Numbered from the stretch's first letter, positions 26,410 to 34,991 are shown. The stretch: DNA of 64,000 nucleotides from Methyloligella sp. GL2 (GCF_013341275.1 NZ_CP054476.1:3026988-3090987); one strand, 5' to 3'. Numbers and translations: made by a program. Notes: generated by a model not told the origin, from the letters alone.

Positions 26410-26682
26410 ATGTTGAATTTGCACCGTGAGCAGAAGCCCAGCCATCTCATCGATACGGACGAGCTCTATGCCGAGCTCGACGCCTTGCGGCGTTCGGTGA
26501 ACTCCCTCACCCATTCCTTCGGCGACACTGCCAGCCACAGGGCCGCGAAGGCGCGCGCCTTTGCGAGCGAGAAGGCCGAAGAGGCCGAAGATCTGATGAA
26601 AGATCACCTCGCCGCATCGGTGCTGATCGCGCTGGGTCTCGGCGCCCTGGTGGGTTTCCTGATCGGGCGCAGCACCGACTAG
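26410..26682 (+). CDS. ElaB/YqjD-like small membrane-anchored protein
   Basis: 90 residues from ATG 26410, with a GGAGGAG ribosome site. A charged amphipathic helix (LDALRRSVNSL, EKAEEAEDLMKD) is followed by a C-terminal TM helix rich in small residues (IALGLGALVGFLIGR). This is the layout of the ElaB/YqjD/DUF883 family, whose E. coli members bind stationary-phase ribosomes at the membrane. That role is not demonstrated here. Confidence 0.75.
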   Translation: MLNLHREQKPSHLIDTDELYAELDALRRSVNSLTHSFGDTASHRAAKARAFASEKAEEAEDLMKDHLAASVLIALGLGALVGFLIGRSTD

Positions 26683-26721
26683 GCGCCGTTCAACGCCCTT
26701 CCTCGAAGACCGCAGCCTGCC

Positions 26722-27738
26722 TCAATGCAGCAGCTTGACGGCACCGCTATAGAGGGCGCCGCCGATGACGCATGGCACGGTGACCTGCGCCTGGCCGAGG
26801 GCGGTTGCCGCGACACAGCCGGTGGCGATGCCGATGGAGCCTGCGGTCTCCAGCTTCGACATGCCGTTCGCCTCGACGACCTGCTGCTTCTGCGCCTCCT
26901 GGATGGCGGTAAGCTGGTCCTCGCGCACATCTTCGGACTTGAACAGCTCCGCCGCCTCGATGACGTCGCGCAACGGCGCGGCGATTTCTTTCGGCTGGCG
27001 GGGCAACTCTGAGCGGTAAAGCGCGATCAGGTTGCGGTTCCGCTCGCCGTAAGAGGCCAGCGTCCATTTCGCCGTACCGCCGATGGTCGCCTTGTCGACG
27101 CCCTTGGGATCGCGGGTCCAGCCGGCGGTGAGTTTGCTCCAGGAGAAGCCCGGCTCGTCCTTCGCCTTGGCCCAGCGCAGCGCATCGATGATGCGCATGA
27201 CCGGCTGGTATTGGCCGGTAGCGGCGTAATAGCCCCAGAGCGTGTAGATCAGCTCGGTATCCTGGTCGAGATCGGCCTGCATCAGGAGCGGCTCCTTGCC
27301 GTTCAGATAGTCGGCGATCATCGGCTCGCGCAGCGGCATCTTCGACCGGTAGCGGATCAGGACATCCTCCCAATCGGGACGCCCGGAATAGGCGATGGCC
27401 TTGATGATCACCGCCTGCTCCTTGCCCGGCATGGGGAACATGCCGGCGACGAGGCCGGGGCCGTCCTTCGGATTGGTGCCGAGTACGCCGGCAATGAAGC
27501 CGGTGCAGAAGCCGCGCTTCTCCGTGTCGCCCAGAAGACCGAAGCGCTGCATGGCGTGCACCGCTTCCGGCAGGCGATACGGCGCCGGATGCTCGCGATA
27601 GGTCGCCGCCCATTCCATCAAAGCTTCGGGCGAAGCGAAATCTGACGCGGCGGAGGCCGCTCTAGCGGGTTCGGAAAAGGTGAGGAGTGCGGACGCGAAG
27701 AGCGCACCGAGCATGGGAGTGAACGCAAAAATACGCAT
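26722..27738 (-). CDS. Secreted protein of unknown function
   Basis: 338 residues with a clear signal peptide (FTPMLGALFASALLTF, cleavage near ARAASA). No family recognised. The mature part has a GFCTGFIAGVLGTNP segment, a region WTRDPKGVDKATIGGTAKW, and ends with a glycine-rich hydrophobic stretch (GSIGIATGCVAATALGQ; IGGALYSGAVKLL) that might insert in a membrane. Two cysteines in the C-terminal part and one in the N-terminal part could form a disulfide. It is a single gene, divergent from hdeD. Confidence 0.7.
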   Translation of the reverse strand: MRIFAFTPMLGALFASALLTFSEPARAASAASDFASPEALMEWAATYREHPAPYRLPEAVHAMQRFGLLGDTEKRGFCTGFIAGVLGTNPKDGPGLVAGMFPMPGKEQAVIIKAIAYSGRPDWEDVLIRYRSKMPLREPMIADYLNGKEPLLMQADLDQDTELIYTLWGYYAATGQYQPVMRIIDALRWAKAKDEPGFSWSKLTAGWTRDPKGVDKATIGGTAKWTLASYGERNRNLIALYRSELPRQPKEIAAPLRDVIEAAELFKSEDVREDQLTAIQEAQKQQVVEANGMSKLETAGSIGIATGCVAATALGQAQVTVPCVIGGALYSGAVKLLH

Positions 27739-28014
27739 CGTTCATCAGCCTCTGCCCCCCGGCCCCAGCACGATGACGACAAGCGAAAAGGTTAATTCGC
27801 TTGCCGCATAGAAGCAGAATGCGCCCGGTTTCTCAACATTCTCCTGCTCGAAGATTGCCGACTTGCGTTAACCACAAGGCGTCGCGCCGCCGATGCCGAA
27901 CCGCTTCGAAAACCCTGCTTCTTCATAGTGGGCAAAGGGTATCGGGCCTATCATGCCGCCGATTCGCCCCGGAAAGCCCGGAACCGGGGATAGCCCATGA
28001 AGAGGAGAGGTCTG

Positions 28015-28599
28015 ATGGCGACTGCAAACGACGTGGCATTGAGCGAAGCCTTATCGGCAAGCTGGTGGGCGATGGGCCTGCGCGGCCTGTTCGGCATCGC
28101 CTTCGGTCTGATCTGCATTCTGGTGCCGAGCGCGGCGATCCTAACGCTGGTGCTGCTGTTCGCGGCCTACATGCTGGTGGATGGCGTGTTCGCCATCGTC
28201 TCCGGCATCCAGAAGGCGCAGCACGGAGAGCGGTGGGGTCTGTTGATCCTGGAAGGCGTGGTCGATATCGCCGCCGGCGCGATCGCCTTTCTGTGGCCGG
28301 GGCTCACGGCGCTAGTCTTCGTCTACCTGATCGCGTTTTGGGCGGTGCTCAGCGGCTTCCTGATGCTGGCGGCCGCGTTCAGCCTGACCCTGGAGCATGG
28401 GCGCTGGTGGCTGGCGCTAGGCGGCATCGCCTCGATCATCTTCGGCATCGTGCTGCTGGTCGCCCCGCTGGTCGGCGCCGTGGTGCTGACCTGGTGGGTT
28501 GGAGCCTATGCGCTGATCTTCGGTGCGATCCTCCTGGTGCTGGCCTTCCAGCTGCACGGCAAGCATGAGGAAAAGCAATCCGCGCCCGCAGCCAAGTAG
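28015..28599 (+). CDS. HdeD family (DUF308) membrane protein
   Basis: 194 residues from ATG 28015, chosen because GGAG lies 7 nt upstream (ATG 27997 is an in-frame alternative). Six TM helices with the DUF308 pattern: WWAMGLRGLFGIAFGL, AYMLVDGVFAIVSGI, EGVVDIAAGAIAFLWPG. HdeD acts in acid resistance at high cell density in E. coli; here it is a family-level assignment. A strong terminator follows. Confidence 0.88.
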   Translation: MATANDVALSEALSASWWAMGLRGLFGIAFGLICILVPSAAILTLVLLFAAYMLVDGVFAIVSGIQKAQHGERWGLLILEGVVDIAAGAIAFLWPGLTALVFVYLIAFWAVLSGFLMLAAAFSLTLEHGRWWLALGGIASIIFGIVLLVAPLVGAVVLTWWVGAYALIFGAILLVLAFQLHGKHEEKQSAPAAK

Positions 28600-28639
28600 A
28601 GCTCGCCGGAGAAGCGGCGACGAGGCGAAGACAAATTCG

Positions 28640-28669
28640 GGGCGTCTCTCCACGGAGAGGCGCCCTTTT
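28640..28669 (+). terminator. Rho-independent terminator after hdeD
   Basis: A GC-rich stem, gggcgtctctc with gagaggcgccc (one G-T wobble) closing a CACG loop, is followed by TTTT. It lies 40 nt after the hdeD stop and 20 nt before the end of the convergent solute-binding gene. Confidence 0.85.
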
Positions 28670-28688
28670 CGTTTGTCTGCCCGACCGC

Positions 28689-29582
28689 CTAGAAGAAGTT
28701 CATCGGGAAGTAGCGCAGGAACAGCTCTTCGTAGCGGCCGGTGGAATGCACCTGCTGCAGGGCGTAGTTCAGGATCTGGGTCATCTGCCGGTCGCCCTTT
28801 TTCACGGCGATGCCGACCCCCTCGCCGAAGAACGTCCCATCCATGAATGGCCCGCCGCGGAATTCGCAGCAGCCGTCGCTGGTCACCCCGTTCAGCCAGA
28901 AGGTGAGACCAATGCCGTCGCCGAAGGCGAGATCGGCCTCACCCGAGGCGAGCGCGTCGGTGACCGCATCGGCGGAGCTGAAGGCGACAAGCTGGCTTTG
29001 TGGGAAATAGGCCTTCAGATACGCCTCGTGGCCGGTGCCTTCGACCACCGCGATCTTCACGTCTTGCAAGGCCTCGGGGCTGATATCGCGATGCGGGCTG
29101 TCCTTGCGGGCGATGAAGCGGGCCGGGCTGATGTAGTAGCGGTCGGTGAAATCGGCCTTCGCCACCGTCTCCGGGCTGATGCGGATCGAGGCGATGGCGG
29201 CATCGGCGCTGCCGTCGTCGAGCGCGGCAAACAGGTCGTCCCAATCGGTCTGCTGCACGTCGCATTCGACCTCCAGCACCTCGCAGATGGCATAGGCGAG
29301 ATCGACATTGAAGCCGGTCAGCACGCCCTCCTCGTCGAAATACTGGAACGGCGGATAATCGCTATCGGTGACGAAATGCAGGGTCTCCAGATCGCCGAGA
29401 TCCGGGGTCTGCGGCACCACATCGCCGCGCCAGCTATCGGGCACGATCTCGGTCTTGGCTTGTGCGAGGGCGGACTCGCTTAGGGCCGCGAGCCCAAGCA
29501 GAAGCGCGCCCGCGAAGAGCAGCGCCGTGCAAGGCATCGTGGCAAGGTTTGGCCGAAAACGGCTTGGCCGCAGACGAATCAT
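28689..29582 (-). CDS. Periplasmic amino-acid-type solute-binding protein (SBP_bac_3)
   Basis: 297 residues from ATG 29582 (MIRLRPSRF). A signal peptide ends near ALAQAKT (~42). The bilobed type 3 binding-protein fold is evident: LHFVTDSDYPPFQYFDEEGVLTGFNVDLA, ADAAIASIRISPETVAKADFT, and a C-terminal ILNYALQQVHSTGRYEELFLRYF. No permease or ATPase genes are adjacent, so it is an orphan receptor or works with a transporter elsewhere. The CC pair in SDGCCEFRG is unusual for the family. Confidence 0.88.
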   Translation of the reverse strand: MIRLRPSRFRPNLATMPCTALLFAGALLLGLAALSESALAQAKTEIVPDSWRGDVVPQTPDLGDLETLHFVTDSDYPPFQYFDEEGVLTGFNVDLAYAICEVLEVECDVQQTDWDDLFAALDDGSADAAIASIRISPETVAKADFTDRYYISPARFIARKDSPHRDISPEALQDVKIAVVEGTGHEAYLKAYFPQSQLVAFSSADAVTDALASGEADLAFGDGIGLTFWLNGVTSDGCCEFRGGPFMDGTFFGEGVGIAVKKGDRQMTQILNYALQQVHSTGRYEELFLRYFPMNFF

Positions 29583-29670
29583 GGCGTGCTTCTGAAGAAG
29601 AGTCCCCGATAGGGTTCTACTGCGCCGCCGCGCCGCTGTCAGCACGAACCAACGAGACTCACCCGTTTTA

Positions 29671-29693
29671 CGTGTAAATTTAGATTTTACACG
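29671..29693. promoter_or_regulatory. Perfect 8-bp dyad, candidate operator
   Basis: cgtgtaaa (29671-29678) and tttacacg (29686-29693) form a perfect inverted repeat with a 7-nt AT-rich centre. Another TTTAC lies directly to the left and pairs with the first GTAAA, giving three half-sites. It sits in the 228-bp divergent region between the solute-binding gene and the glycosyltransferase, the expected place for a regulator site. The regulator is unknown. Confidence 0.45.
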
Positions 29694-29810
29694 CGAATTC
29701 AATGGTTTCTACACTTATTCCGTGTCCTCGCCTAAACTTCCCCCGCCCTCAAGCGGTCACCACGCCACTTGCGGGACAACAAATCGGGGCGCCGGTTCGG
29801 GGGGATCGAA

Positions 29811-31658
29811 GTGCAAGTTGCGCGTCACGCGCCGGCTTTGCCTGGCGGCGATTCCCGGCGGCTCACCCGCTCGCAATACGACTTCCTGCTTGGCCGGCTG
29901 ATCGACCGCGCCACCTTAGCCCGAGCACAGGCGCTGGCTTTGCGCTGGGGCGTGGCGCCGCATGAGGTCTTGATCGCCAATGGCTGGATCTCGGCGGAGG
30001 ATTACACGCGCGCCCTGGCGGCGTTCTGCGGCGTCGGATTCGTGCCGGAGACCCATCTCGATGCGGTGCCGGCACGGTCCAGCGACCGGCCCAAGGATTG
30101 CCTGCGGGCCGGCTTGCTGCGCCAGCGGGGCATGCGCCAAGCGGTATTCGCACCGGAGCAGATGGCGCCGATGCAGCTTCGCCGCGATTTCGAGGCGCTG
30201 GGCGGGCGTGTCTGCTTCGCCGCATCGCAGACGGTGCGCGGCGCGATCCGGCACCATTTTGCGCCTGAGCTGAAGCATGAGGCCTCCGAAGCGCTCTTCG
30301 AGCGTTTCCCCGACCGGTCGGCGAAATCGCCAGTGGCGCTCTGGATGCGTATCGCGCTGGCGCTTGGCGCCATCTTGCTGGCGGCAGGGCTTATCTTCGC
30401 CTTTGCCGGGACGGTGCGCGCGCTCAGCCTGCTGATGGTGATCGCCTTCGTGCCGGTGATCGGGCTGCGGATCGCAGCGCTGTGGCATTTCACCGAAGCG
30501 GCGAAGACCGAAGCGCCGCCGGCGCGCATGGCCGATGCGGCGCTTCCCGCCTACAGCCTGCTGGTGCCGCTGTTGCGCGAGGCGAAGGTGCTGCCGCGGC
30601 TGGCTCATAACCTCTCCCGCCTCGACTACCCGGCGGCAAAGCTCGACATCAAGCTGATCCTGGAAGCAGGCGACTTGGAGACCATCGCGATGGCGCGAGC
30701 GCTGGATTTGCCCGGCAATTTCGAGATCGTCATCGTGCCGTCCGGCTTTCCGCAAACCAAGCCGAAGGCGCTGAATTACGCCCTCCCCTTCGTGCGCGGC
30801 GAGTTCGTGGCGGTGTACGATGCCGAGGACCTGCCGGAGCGCGATCAAATCCGAAAGGCGGTCGCCGCCTTCCGCGCCGGGCCGCCGGATCTCGCCTGTC
30901 TGCAAGGCCGGCTGAACATCTACAATCCGGAAAAGAGCTGGCTCACCCGGCAATTCACGCTGGAATATTCGGCGCTGTTCGACGGGCTGCTGCCGACGCT
31001 GGATCATTACGGGCTGCCGATCCCGCTCGGCGGCACCTCGAACCATTTCCGCCTCTCCGCTTTGCGCTGGCTCTCCGCCTGGGACGCCTACAACGTCACG
31101 GAGGACGCCGATCTCGGCATCCGCCTGGCGCGGGCCGGGTATCGCTGCGGCACCCTGGCCTCCACCACCTATGAGGAGGCGCCCGCCCGGCTTTGGGCCT
31201 GGGTCAAACAACGCACCCGCTGGATGAAGGGATACTTGCAGACCTGGCTGGTGCATATGGGAAGGCCGGTCGCGCTGTGGCGCGAGCTGGGGCCGAAACG
31301 CTTTGCCGGCTTCCAGCTGATGGTCGGGGGCACGCTGCTTTCGGTGCTGATTCACCCGTGGTTCTACGCGCTTGCGGGGTACGATCTTCTGCGTGGCGCC
31401 TTCTTCGCCGCGCCGGCAAACCTGCTCGCCACGCCGCTTTGGGGGCTGGCGCTGCTCGATGTCACCATCGGCTATGGCGCCGCGATGGCGCTCGGCTTCG
31501 CCGCGGCGAGGCGGCGGGGCGCCTATCGCCTGATACCGCATGTGGCGCTGATGCCGCTCTACTGGCTGCTGATCTCGTTTGCCGCCTATCGCGCGCTCTG
31601 GCAGTTCCTCACCGGCCGCTTCACCTGGGAGAAGACGGAGCATGGCGAGGCCGGCTGA
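29811..31658 (+). CDS. GT2 family membrane glycosyltransferase with N-terminal MshEN-like domain
   Basis: 615 residues from GTG 29811, chosen for the GGGGGGA run 5 nt upstream; TTG 29769 is the longer option. Residues ~20-75 resemble the type II secretion ATPase N-terminal (MshEN) domain (LGRLIDRATLARAQAL, GWISAEDYTRALAA). Two TM helices follow near 165-225. The processive GT-A core has DAED near 337, TEDADLG near 429 and QRTRW near 465, and three TM helices close the protein. NfrB-type proteins combine the same parts. It probably makes an exopolysaccharide or surface glycan; the substrate is unknown. Confidence 0.85.
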   Translation: MQVARHAPALPGGDSRRLTRSQYDFLLGRLIDRATLARAQALALRWGVAPHEVLIANGWISAEDYTRALAAFCGVGFVPETHLDAVPARSSDRPKDCLRAGLLRQRGMRQAVFAPEQMAPMQLRRDFEALGGRVCFAASQTVRGAIRHHFAPELKHEASEALFERFPDRSAKSPVALWMRIALALGAILLAAGLIFAFAGTVRALSLLMVIAFVPVIGLRIAALWHFTEAAKTEAPPARMADAALPAYSLLVPLLREAKVLPRLAHNLSRLDYPAAKLDIKLILEAGDLETIAMARALDLPGNFEIVIVPSGFPQTKPKALNYALPFVRGEFVAVYDAEDLPERDQIRKAVAAFRAGPPDLACLQGRLNIYNPEKSWLTRQFTLEYSALFDGLLPTLDHYGLPIPLGGTSNHFRLSALRWLSAWDAYNVTEDADLGIRLARAGYRCGTLASTTYEEAPARLWAWVKQRTRWMKGYLQTWLVHMGRPVALWRELGPKRFAGFQLMVGGTLLSVLIHPWFYALAGYDLLRGAFFAAPANLLATPLWGLALLDVTIGYGAAMALGFAAARRRGAYRLIPHVALMPLYWLLISFAAYRALWQFLTGRFTWEKTEHGEAG

Positions 31659-31698
31659 GGCCCGGCGGGCGGCACAAGACAGCGATTTTTTGAAGGAT

Positions 31699-31773
31699 TG
31701 GAGCGGGTGATGGGAATCGAACCCACGACACGTAGCTTGGGAAGCTACTGCTCTACCACTGAGCTACACCCGC
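31699..31773 (-). tRNA. tRNA-Gly (anticodon CCC)
   Basis: Read on the minus strand, the acceptor GCGGGTG pairs with CACCCGC; the D arm is GCTCAGTGGTAGAGC; the anticodon stem GTAGC/GCTAC closes the loop TTCCCAA, giving anticodon CCC; the T arm is GTGGG-TTCGATT-CCCAT. The discriminator is T and the 3' CCA is encoded. No integrated element is seen at its 3' end. Confidence 0.97.
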
Positions 31774-31867
31774 GTTCCGCCAAAGCTCCTAGCACGAGCT
31801 TCGCTCACCGGAAAGTGTTTGCAGCTTGACTAGGCCAGGCCGCGCTTAGCCCGTAAGCTCGCAAGCG

Positions 31868-32842
31868 ATGACGATCCACACCACGCCGAAACCGATTGCC
31901 AAATTCGAAGACCCCGACCGCACCGCCAGCGGCGAGCCCCGTGCGCGCGTGGGGCTGGAGGTTTTGCGCACGCTTTGGATCAACACCGGCAGCCTGTGCA
32001 ATATCGCCTGCGCCAATTGCTATATCGAATCCAGCCCCAAGAACGACCGGCTGGCCTATATCACCGCGGCCGAGGCGGCAGCCTTGTTCGACGAGGCGCT
32101 GGAGGGCGGGTTCGGCACGGAGGAGATCGGCTTCACCGGCGGCGAGCCGTTTCTGAACCCTGAGATGGTCCCGATGCTGGAGGCGGCGCTGTCCCGCGGC
32201 TTCCGGGTGCTGGTGCTGACCAACGCCATGCAGCCGATGCTGCGGCCGCGGGTGCGCGATGGGTTGCTGCGTCTGAAAGAAACGCACGGCGACCGGCTCG
32301 TCTTGCGGGTCAGCCTCGATCACTACGCCGCGGCGATCCACGATACCGAGCGCGGCCCCGGCGCCTTCGGCAAGGCGCTGGAGGGCATGGATTGGCTGAG
32401 CCAGGAAGGCTTTTCTGTTGCCATTGCCAGCCGCGCCGGTTTCGCGGAGAGCGAGGCCGATTTGCGCGAGGGCTTCGCGCGGCTGATCGCGACGCGGGGC
32501 TGGACGGTGGAGCCTTACGATCCTTCAAGCCTGGTGGTGTTTCCGGAGATGGACGAGACGGCCGAGGTGCCCGAGATCACGTCTGCCTGCTGGGACATTC
32601 TGGGCAAGAGCCCGTCGGACGTGATGTGCGCCTCAAGCCGCATGGTGGTGAAGCGCAAGGGCGCCAAAGCCTTGAGCGTACTGCCCTGCACGCTGCTGCC
32701 TTACGATCCGCGCTTCGAGATGGGGGCGAGCCTTGCGGACGCCGCCCGGGCCGACGGCCCGATGTTTGAGGACGGCGCGGTGAAGCTGTGCCATCCCCAT
32801 TGCGCCAAATTCTGCGTGCTCGGCGGGGCGAGCTGCAGCTGA
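31868..32842 (+). CDS. Radical SAM protein with C-terminal cysteine cluster, substrate unknown
   Basis: 324 residues. Cys44, Cys48 and Cys51 (LCNIACANC) bind the SAM [4Fe-4S] cluster, and GFTGGEPFLNPE is the GGE motif. Near the C-terminus a cysteine-rich segment (KLCHPHCAKFCVLGG and a final CS) resembles a shortened SPASM-type auxiliary cluster site, usual in peptide-modifying enzymes. No precursor peptide gene was recognised on either side: tRNA-Gly lies upstream and a repeat downstream. The reaction cannot be assigned. Confidence 0.85.
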   Translation: MTIHTTPKPIAKFEDPDRTASGEPRARVGLEVLRTLWINTGSLCNIACANCYIESSPKNDRLAYITAAEAAALFDEALEGGFGTEEIGFTGGEPFLNPEMVPMLEAALSRGFRVLVLTNAMQPMLRPRVRDGLLRLKETHGDRLVLRVSLDHYAAAIHDTERGPGAFGKALEGMDWLSQEGFSVAIASRAGFAESEADLREGFARLIATRGWTVEPYDPSSLVVFPEMDETAEVPEITSACWDILGKSPSDVMCASSRMVVKRKGAKALSVLPCTLLPYDPRFEMGASLADAARADGPMFEDGAVKLCHPHCAKFCVLGGASCS

Positions 32843-32872
32843 GGGCTTCCCAGCCTCGCTTTATCCACGTTC

Positions 32873-32997
32873 GTCATGCCCGGACTTGATCCGGGCATCC
32901 ACGCCGTGAGCCATCGGCAAGGTCAGCGGTTGCAACTGTGCCGCCGCATTCGCCGCTCGGGAACGGCATGGACCCCCGGGTCAAGCCCGGGGGTGAC
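32873..32997. repeat. Two-armed inverted repeat unit
   Basis: Left arm GTCAT-GCCCGG-ACTTGAT-CCGGGC-ATCCA; right arm GGA-CCCCCGGG-TCAAG-CCCGGGGG-TGAC; ~70-nt spacer without a gene. The stems differ between arms but each is self-complementary. It separates the radical SAM gene from the convergent symporter. Confidence 0.85.
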
Positions 32998-33022
32998 GAC
33001 GGAGAATAGGGAGGAGCCGTGC

Positions 33023-34384
33023 CTAATAAGGATTGTCTTCCGACTTGCCGCGGCTGCGGAAAAACTCCCGCGCTGTGGCGAAGACCACCGGGCTCAGCAG
33101 CGCCAGTGCAATCAGGTTGGGGATCGCCATCAGCGCGTTCAGCGTATCGGCTAGCAGCCAGACAAAGCTGAGCTTCACCGTCGCCCCGGCCAGCGGCGCC
33201 AGGCACCAGATCATGCGGAAGGGCAGGATCGCCTTCACCCCGAAGAGATACTGCGTGGCCCGCTCGCCGTAATAGCTCCAGCCCAGCATGGTGGTGAAGG
33301 CGAAGACGGCGAGGGCGATGGCCGTGATATTGGCGCCGAAGCCGGGGAGCGCGCTCTCGAAGGCGAGCGTGGTGAGCTCCGCGCCGGTCTCGCCGCTGGT
33401 CCAGGCGCCGGTGCAGAGGATCACCAGGGCGGTGAACGAGCAGACCACCAGCGTATCGATGAAGGTGCCCAGCATGGCGACGAGGCCCTGGCTCACCGGG
33501 CCTTTGCACTCGGCGGCGGCATGGGCGATGGGGGCGGAGCCGAGGCCCGCCTCGTTGGAGAACACGCCGCGGGCGACGCCGAAGCGGATCGCGGCCCAGA
33601 TCGTCGCCCCGGCAAACCCGCCGGTCGCGGCACTCGGCGTGAAGGCGTCGGAGAAGATCATGCCGAATGCGGCCGGAATCTCCTCCACATTGATGACCAG
33701 AACCGCCAAACCGGCGGCGACATAGGCGATGGCCATGATGGGCACCAGCGTGCCGGCCACGGCGGCGATGCGGTGAATGCCGCCAATCAGCACCGCGCCG
33801 ACCAGCACGACGAGGACGAGGCCAGTGACCCACTGGGGGATGGCGAAAGAGGCTTCCAGCGCATCGGCGACGGAGTTCGCCTGCACCGTGTTGCCAATGC
33901 CGAAGCCGGCGAGCGCCGCGAACACGGCGAACAGGAAGGCGAGCCAGGCCCAGCGCTCCCCGAGCCCATTGCGGATATAGTACATCGGGCCGCCGACATA
34001 TTTTCCGCGCGCATCCTCCTCACGGTATTTCACCGCCAGCACGGCCTCGGCGAATTTGGTGGCCATGCCGACCAGCGCCGTCATCCACATCCAGAACACC
34101 GCGCCCGGCCCGCCGAGGAAGATGGCGGTGGCGACGCCGGCGATATTGCCGGTGCCGATAGTGGCGGCAAGCGCCGTCATCAGCGCGTTGAACGGGGTGA
34201 TCTCGCCCTTGCCGGCGGCCGCTCGGCCCTTCCACAGGAGAGCGAAGGCGTGGGGGATATTGAGGATAGTTCGGAAACGTAGCCCGATGGTCAGGTAAAG
34301 CCCGACGCCGAGCAACAGCACCAGCATGGGCACGCCCCAAACCAGGCCTTGCAGCCATTCGAGTGCGGCCTTGATCGCTTCCAT
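33023..34384 (-). CDS. Alanine/glycine:cation symporter (AGCS family)
   Basis: 453 residues from ATG 34384 (MEAIKAALEW), with GGGGGA 5 nt upstream. About ten TM helices and the AGCS signatures NALMTALAATIGTGNIAGVA, GGPMYYI and ARGVFSNEAGLGSAPIAHAAA are clear. It imports alanine or glycine with sodium. Single gene between repeat-rich spacers. Confidence 0.93.
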   Translation of the reverse strand: MEAIKAALEWLQGLVWGVPMLVLLLGVGLYLTIGLRFRTILNIPHAFALLWKGRAAAGKGEITPFNALMTALAATIGTGNIAGVATAIFLGGPGAVFWMWMTALVGMATKFAEAVLAVKYREEDARGKYVGGPMYYIRNGLGERWAWLAFLFAVFAALAGFGIGNTVQANSVADALEASFAIPQWVTGLVLVVLVGAVLIGGIHRIAAVAGTLVPIMAIAYVAAGLAVLVINVEEIPAAFGMIFSDAFTPSAATGGFAGATIWAAIRFGVARGVFSNEAGLGSAPIAHAAAECKGPVSQGLVAMLGTFIDTLVVCSFTALVILCTGAWTSGETGAELTTLAFESALPGFGANITAIALAVFAFTTMLGWSYYGERATQYLFGVKAILPFRMIWCLAPLAGATVKLSFVWLLADTLNALMAIPNLIALALLSPVVFATAREFFRSRGKSEDNPY

Positions 34385-34507
34385 TTTGTCCCCCGGTCTT
34401 CTTTTTTGGGCGTCGCCGCCCATTCCCCGGCAAGATTTATGGCAGAGATCGGAGCTTCAGGGAACTCGCGGTAGCGTAGCGGCCGTGCCTTCGTGCCGAC
34501 TGCCTCT

Positions 34508-34550
34508 CCTTCGAGATGCGAGCAGCACGCTGCTCGCCCTCAGGATGAGG
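34508..34550. repeat. CCTCAGGATGAGG-type palindromic repeat
   Basis: ccttcgagatgc, an inner gagcagc/gctgctc stem, and gccctcaggatgagg. It belongs to the same family as 16482-16574 and 34867-34978. Confidence 0.75.
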
Positions 34551-34568
34551 CGGTCTGGGGCTGTGCTT

Positions 34569-34673
34569 CACCTCTCCCATGGGGAGAGGTCGGCGCATCG
34601 CGCCGGGTGAGGGGTTACAGCGTCTCGATGGCTCGCCCCCCTCACCCCAACCCTCTCCCCGCCGGGGAGAGGG
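34569..34673. repeat. CTCTCCCC-GGGGAGAG palindromic repeats, two copies
   Basis: The first copy (34569-34614) is cacctctccc-at-ggggagaggt followed by a cggcgc/gcgccg stem and ggtgagggg. The second (34637-34673) is ccctcaccccaaccctctcccc with gccggggagaggg. Relatives lie at 39919-40083 and 58122-58162. Confidence 0.75.
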
Positions 34674-34751
34674 AGCAGGCTGTGCCGGACTACTCTCCTT
34701 CATCATCCCTGGGCATGACGAAGGAGAAATAGGAGAGGCCCAATGCAAGGC

Positions 34752-34826
34752 GTCATACCGGCAACAGCCGGTATCCAAATACACGACACGGCATTGTCGC
34801 TGGATTCCGGCTTAAGCCGGAATGAC
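34752..34826. repeat. Two-armed inverted repeat unit, short-stem type
   Basis: Left arm GTCAT-ACCGG-CAACAG-CCGGT-ATCCA, identical to the left arm at 16361. Right arm TGGAT-TCCGG-CTTAAG-CCGGA-ATGAC, whose outer stem pair differs from its relative (T-A for G-C) in a compensating way. Confidence 0.85.
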
Positions 34827-34866
34827 GCCCGTAGATGCGCGCCCGCTGGGCAATCCTACGAGCCCC

Positions 34867-34978
34867 GTCATGCTGAGGTGCGCGCCTTGGTGCGCACCTT
34901 GGCGCGCCTCGAAGCATGGCGAGCGTCCCGGCCACGTCTCCTTCGAGGCAGGCCTTCGGCCTTGCGCCTCAGGATGAC
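34867..34978. repeat. CTGAGG/CCTCAGG-type composite palindromic repeat
   Basis: gtcatgctgaggtgcgcgcc and several GCGCACC/GGTGCGC half-stems are followed by gcctcgaagcatgg. A second, inverted half ends in gcctcaggatgacg. It looks like two elements in opposite orientation. Confidence 0.7.
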
Positions 34979-34991
34979 GTGGCTCTGACGC

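Larger units (their letters stand above)
34385..34991. other. Repeat-rich intergenic region
   Basis: These 607 bases between the symporter start and the dcd stop contain no convincing gene. They are filled with at least three kinds of palindromic repeat, listed separately: a CCTCAGG-type element at 34508-34550, CTCTCCCC-type elements at 34569-34673, a two-armed unit at 34752-34826 and a second CCTCAGG-type element at 34867-34978. Confidence 0.75.

Noticed and set aside
29916..31643. A 575-codon minus-strand frame antisense to the glycosyltransferase
   Set aside because: Its product is Arg/Gln/His-rich without domains, as expected for an antisense shadow; the glycosyltransferase motifs are on the plus strand.
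31699..31773. tRNA-Gly as integration site of an island
   Set aside because: No integrase and no duplicated tRNA 3' end were seen in the flanks.
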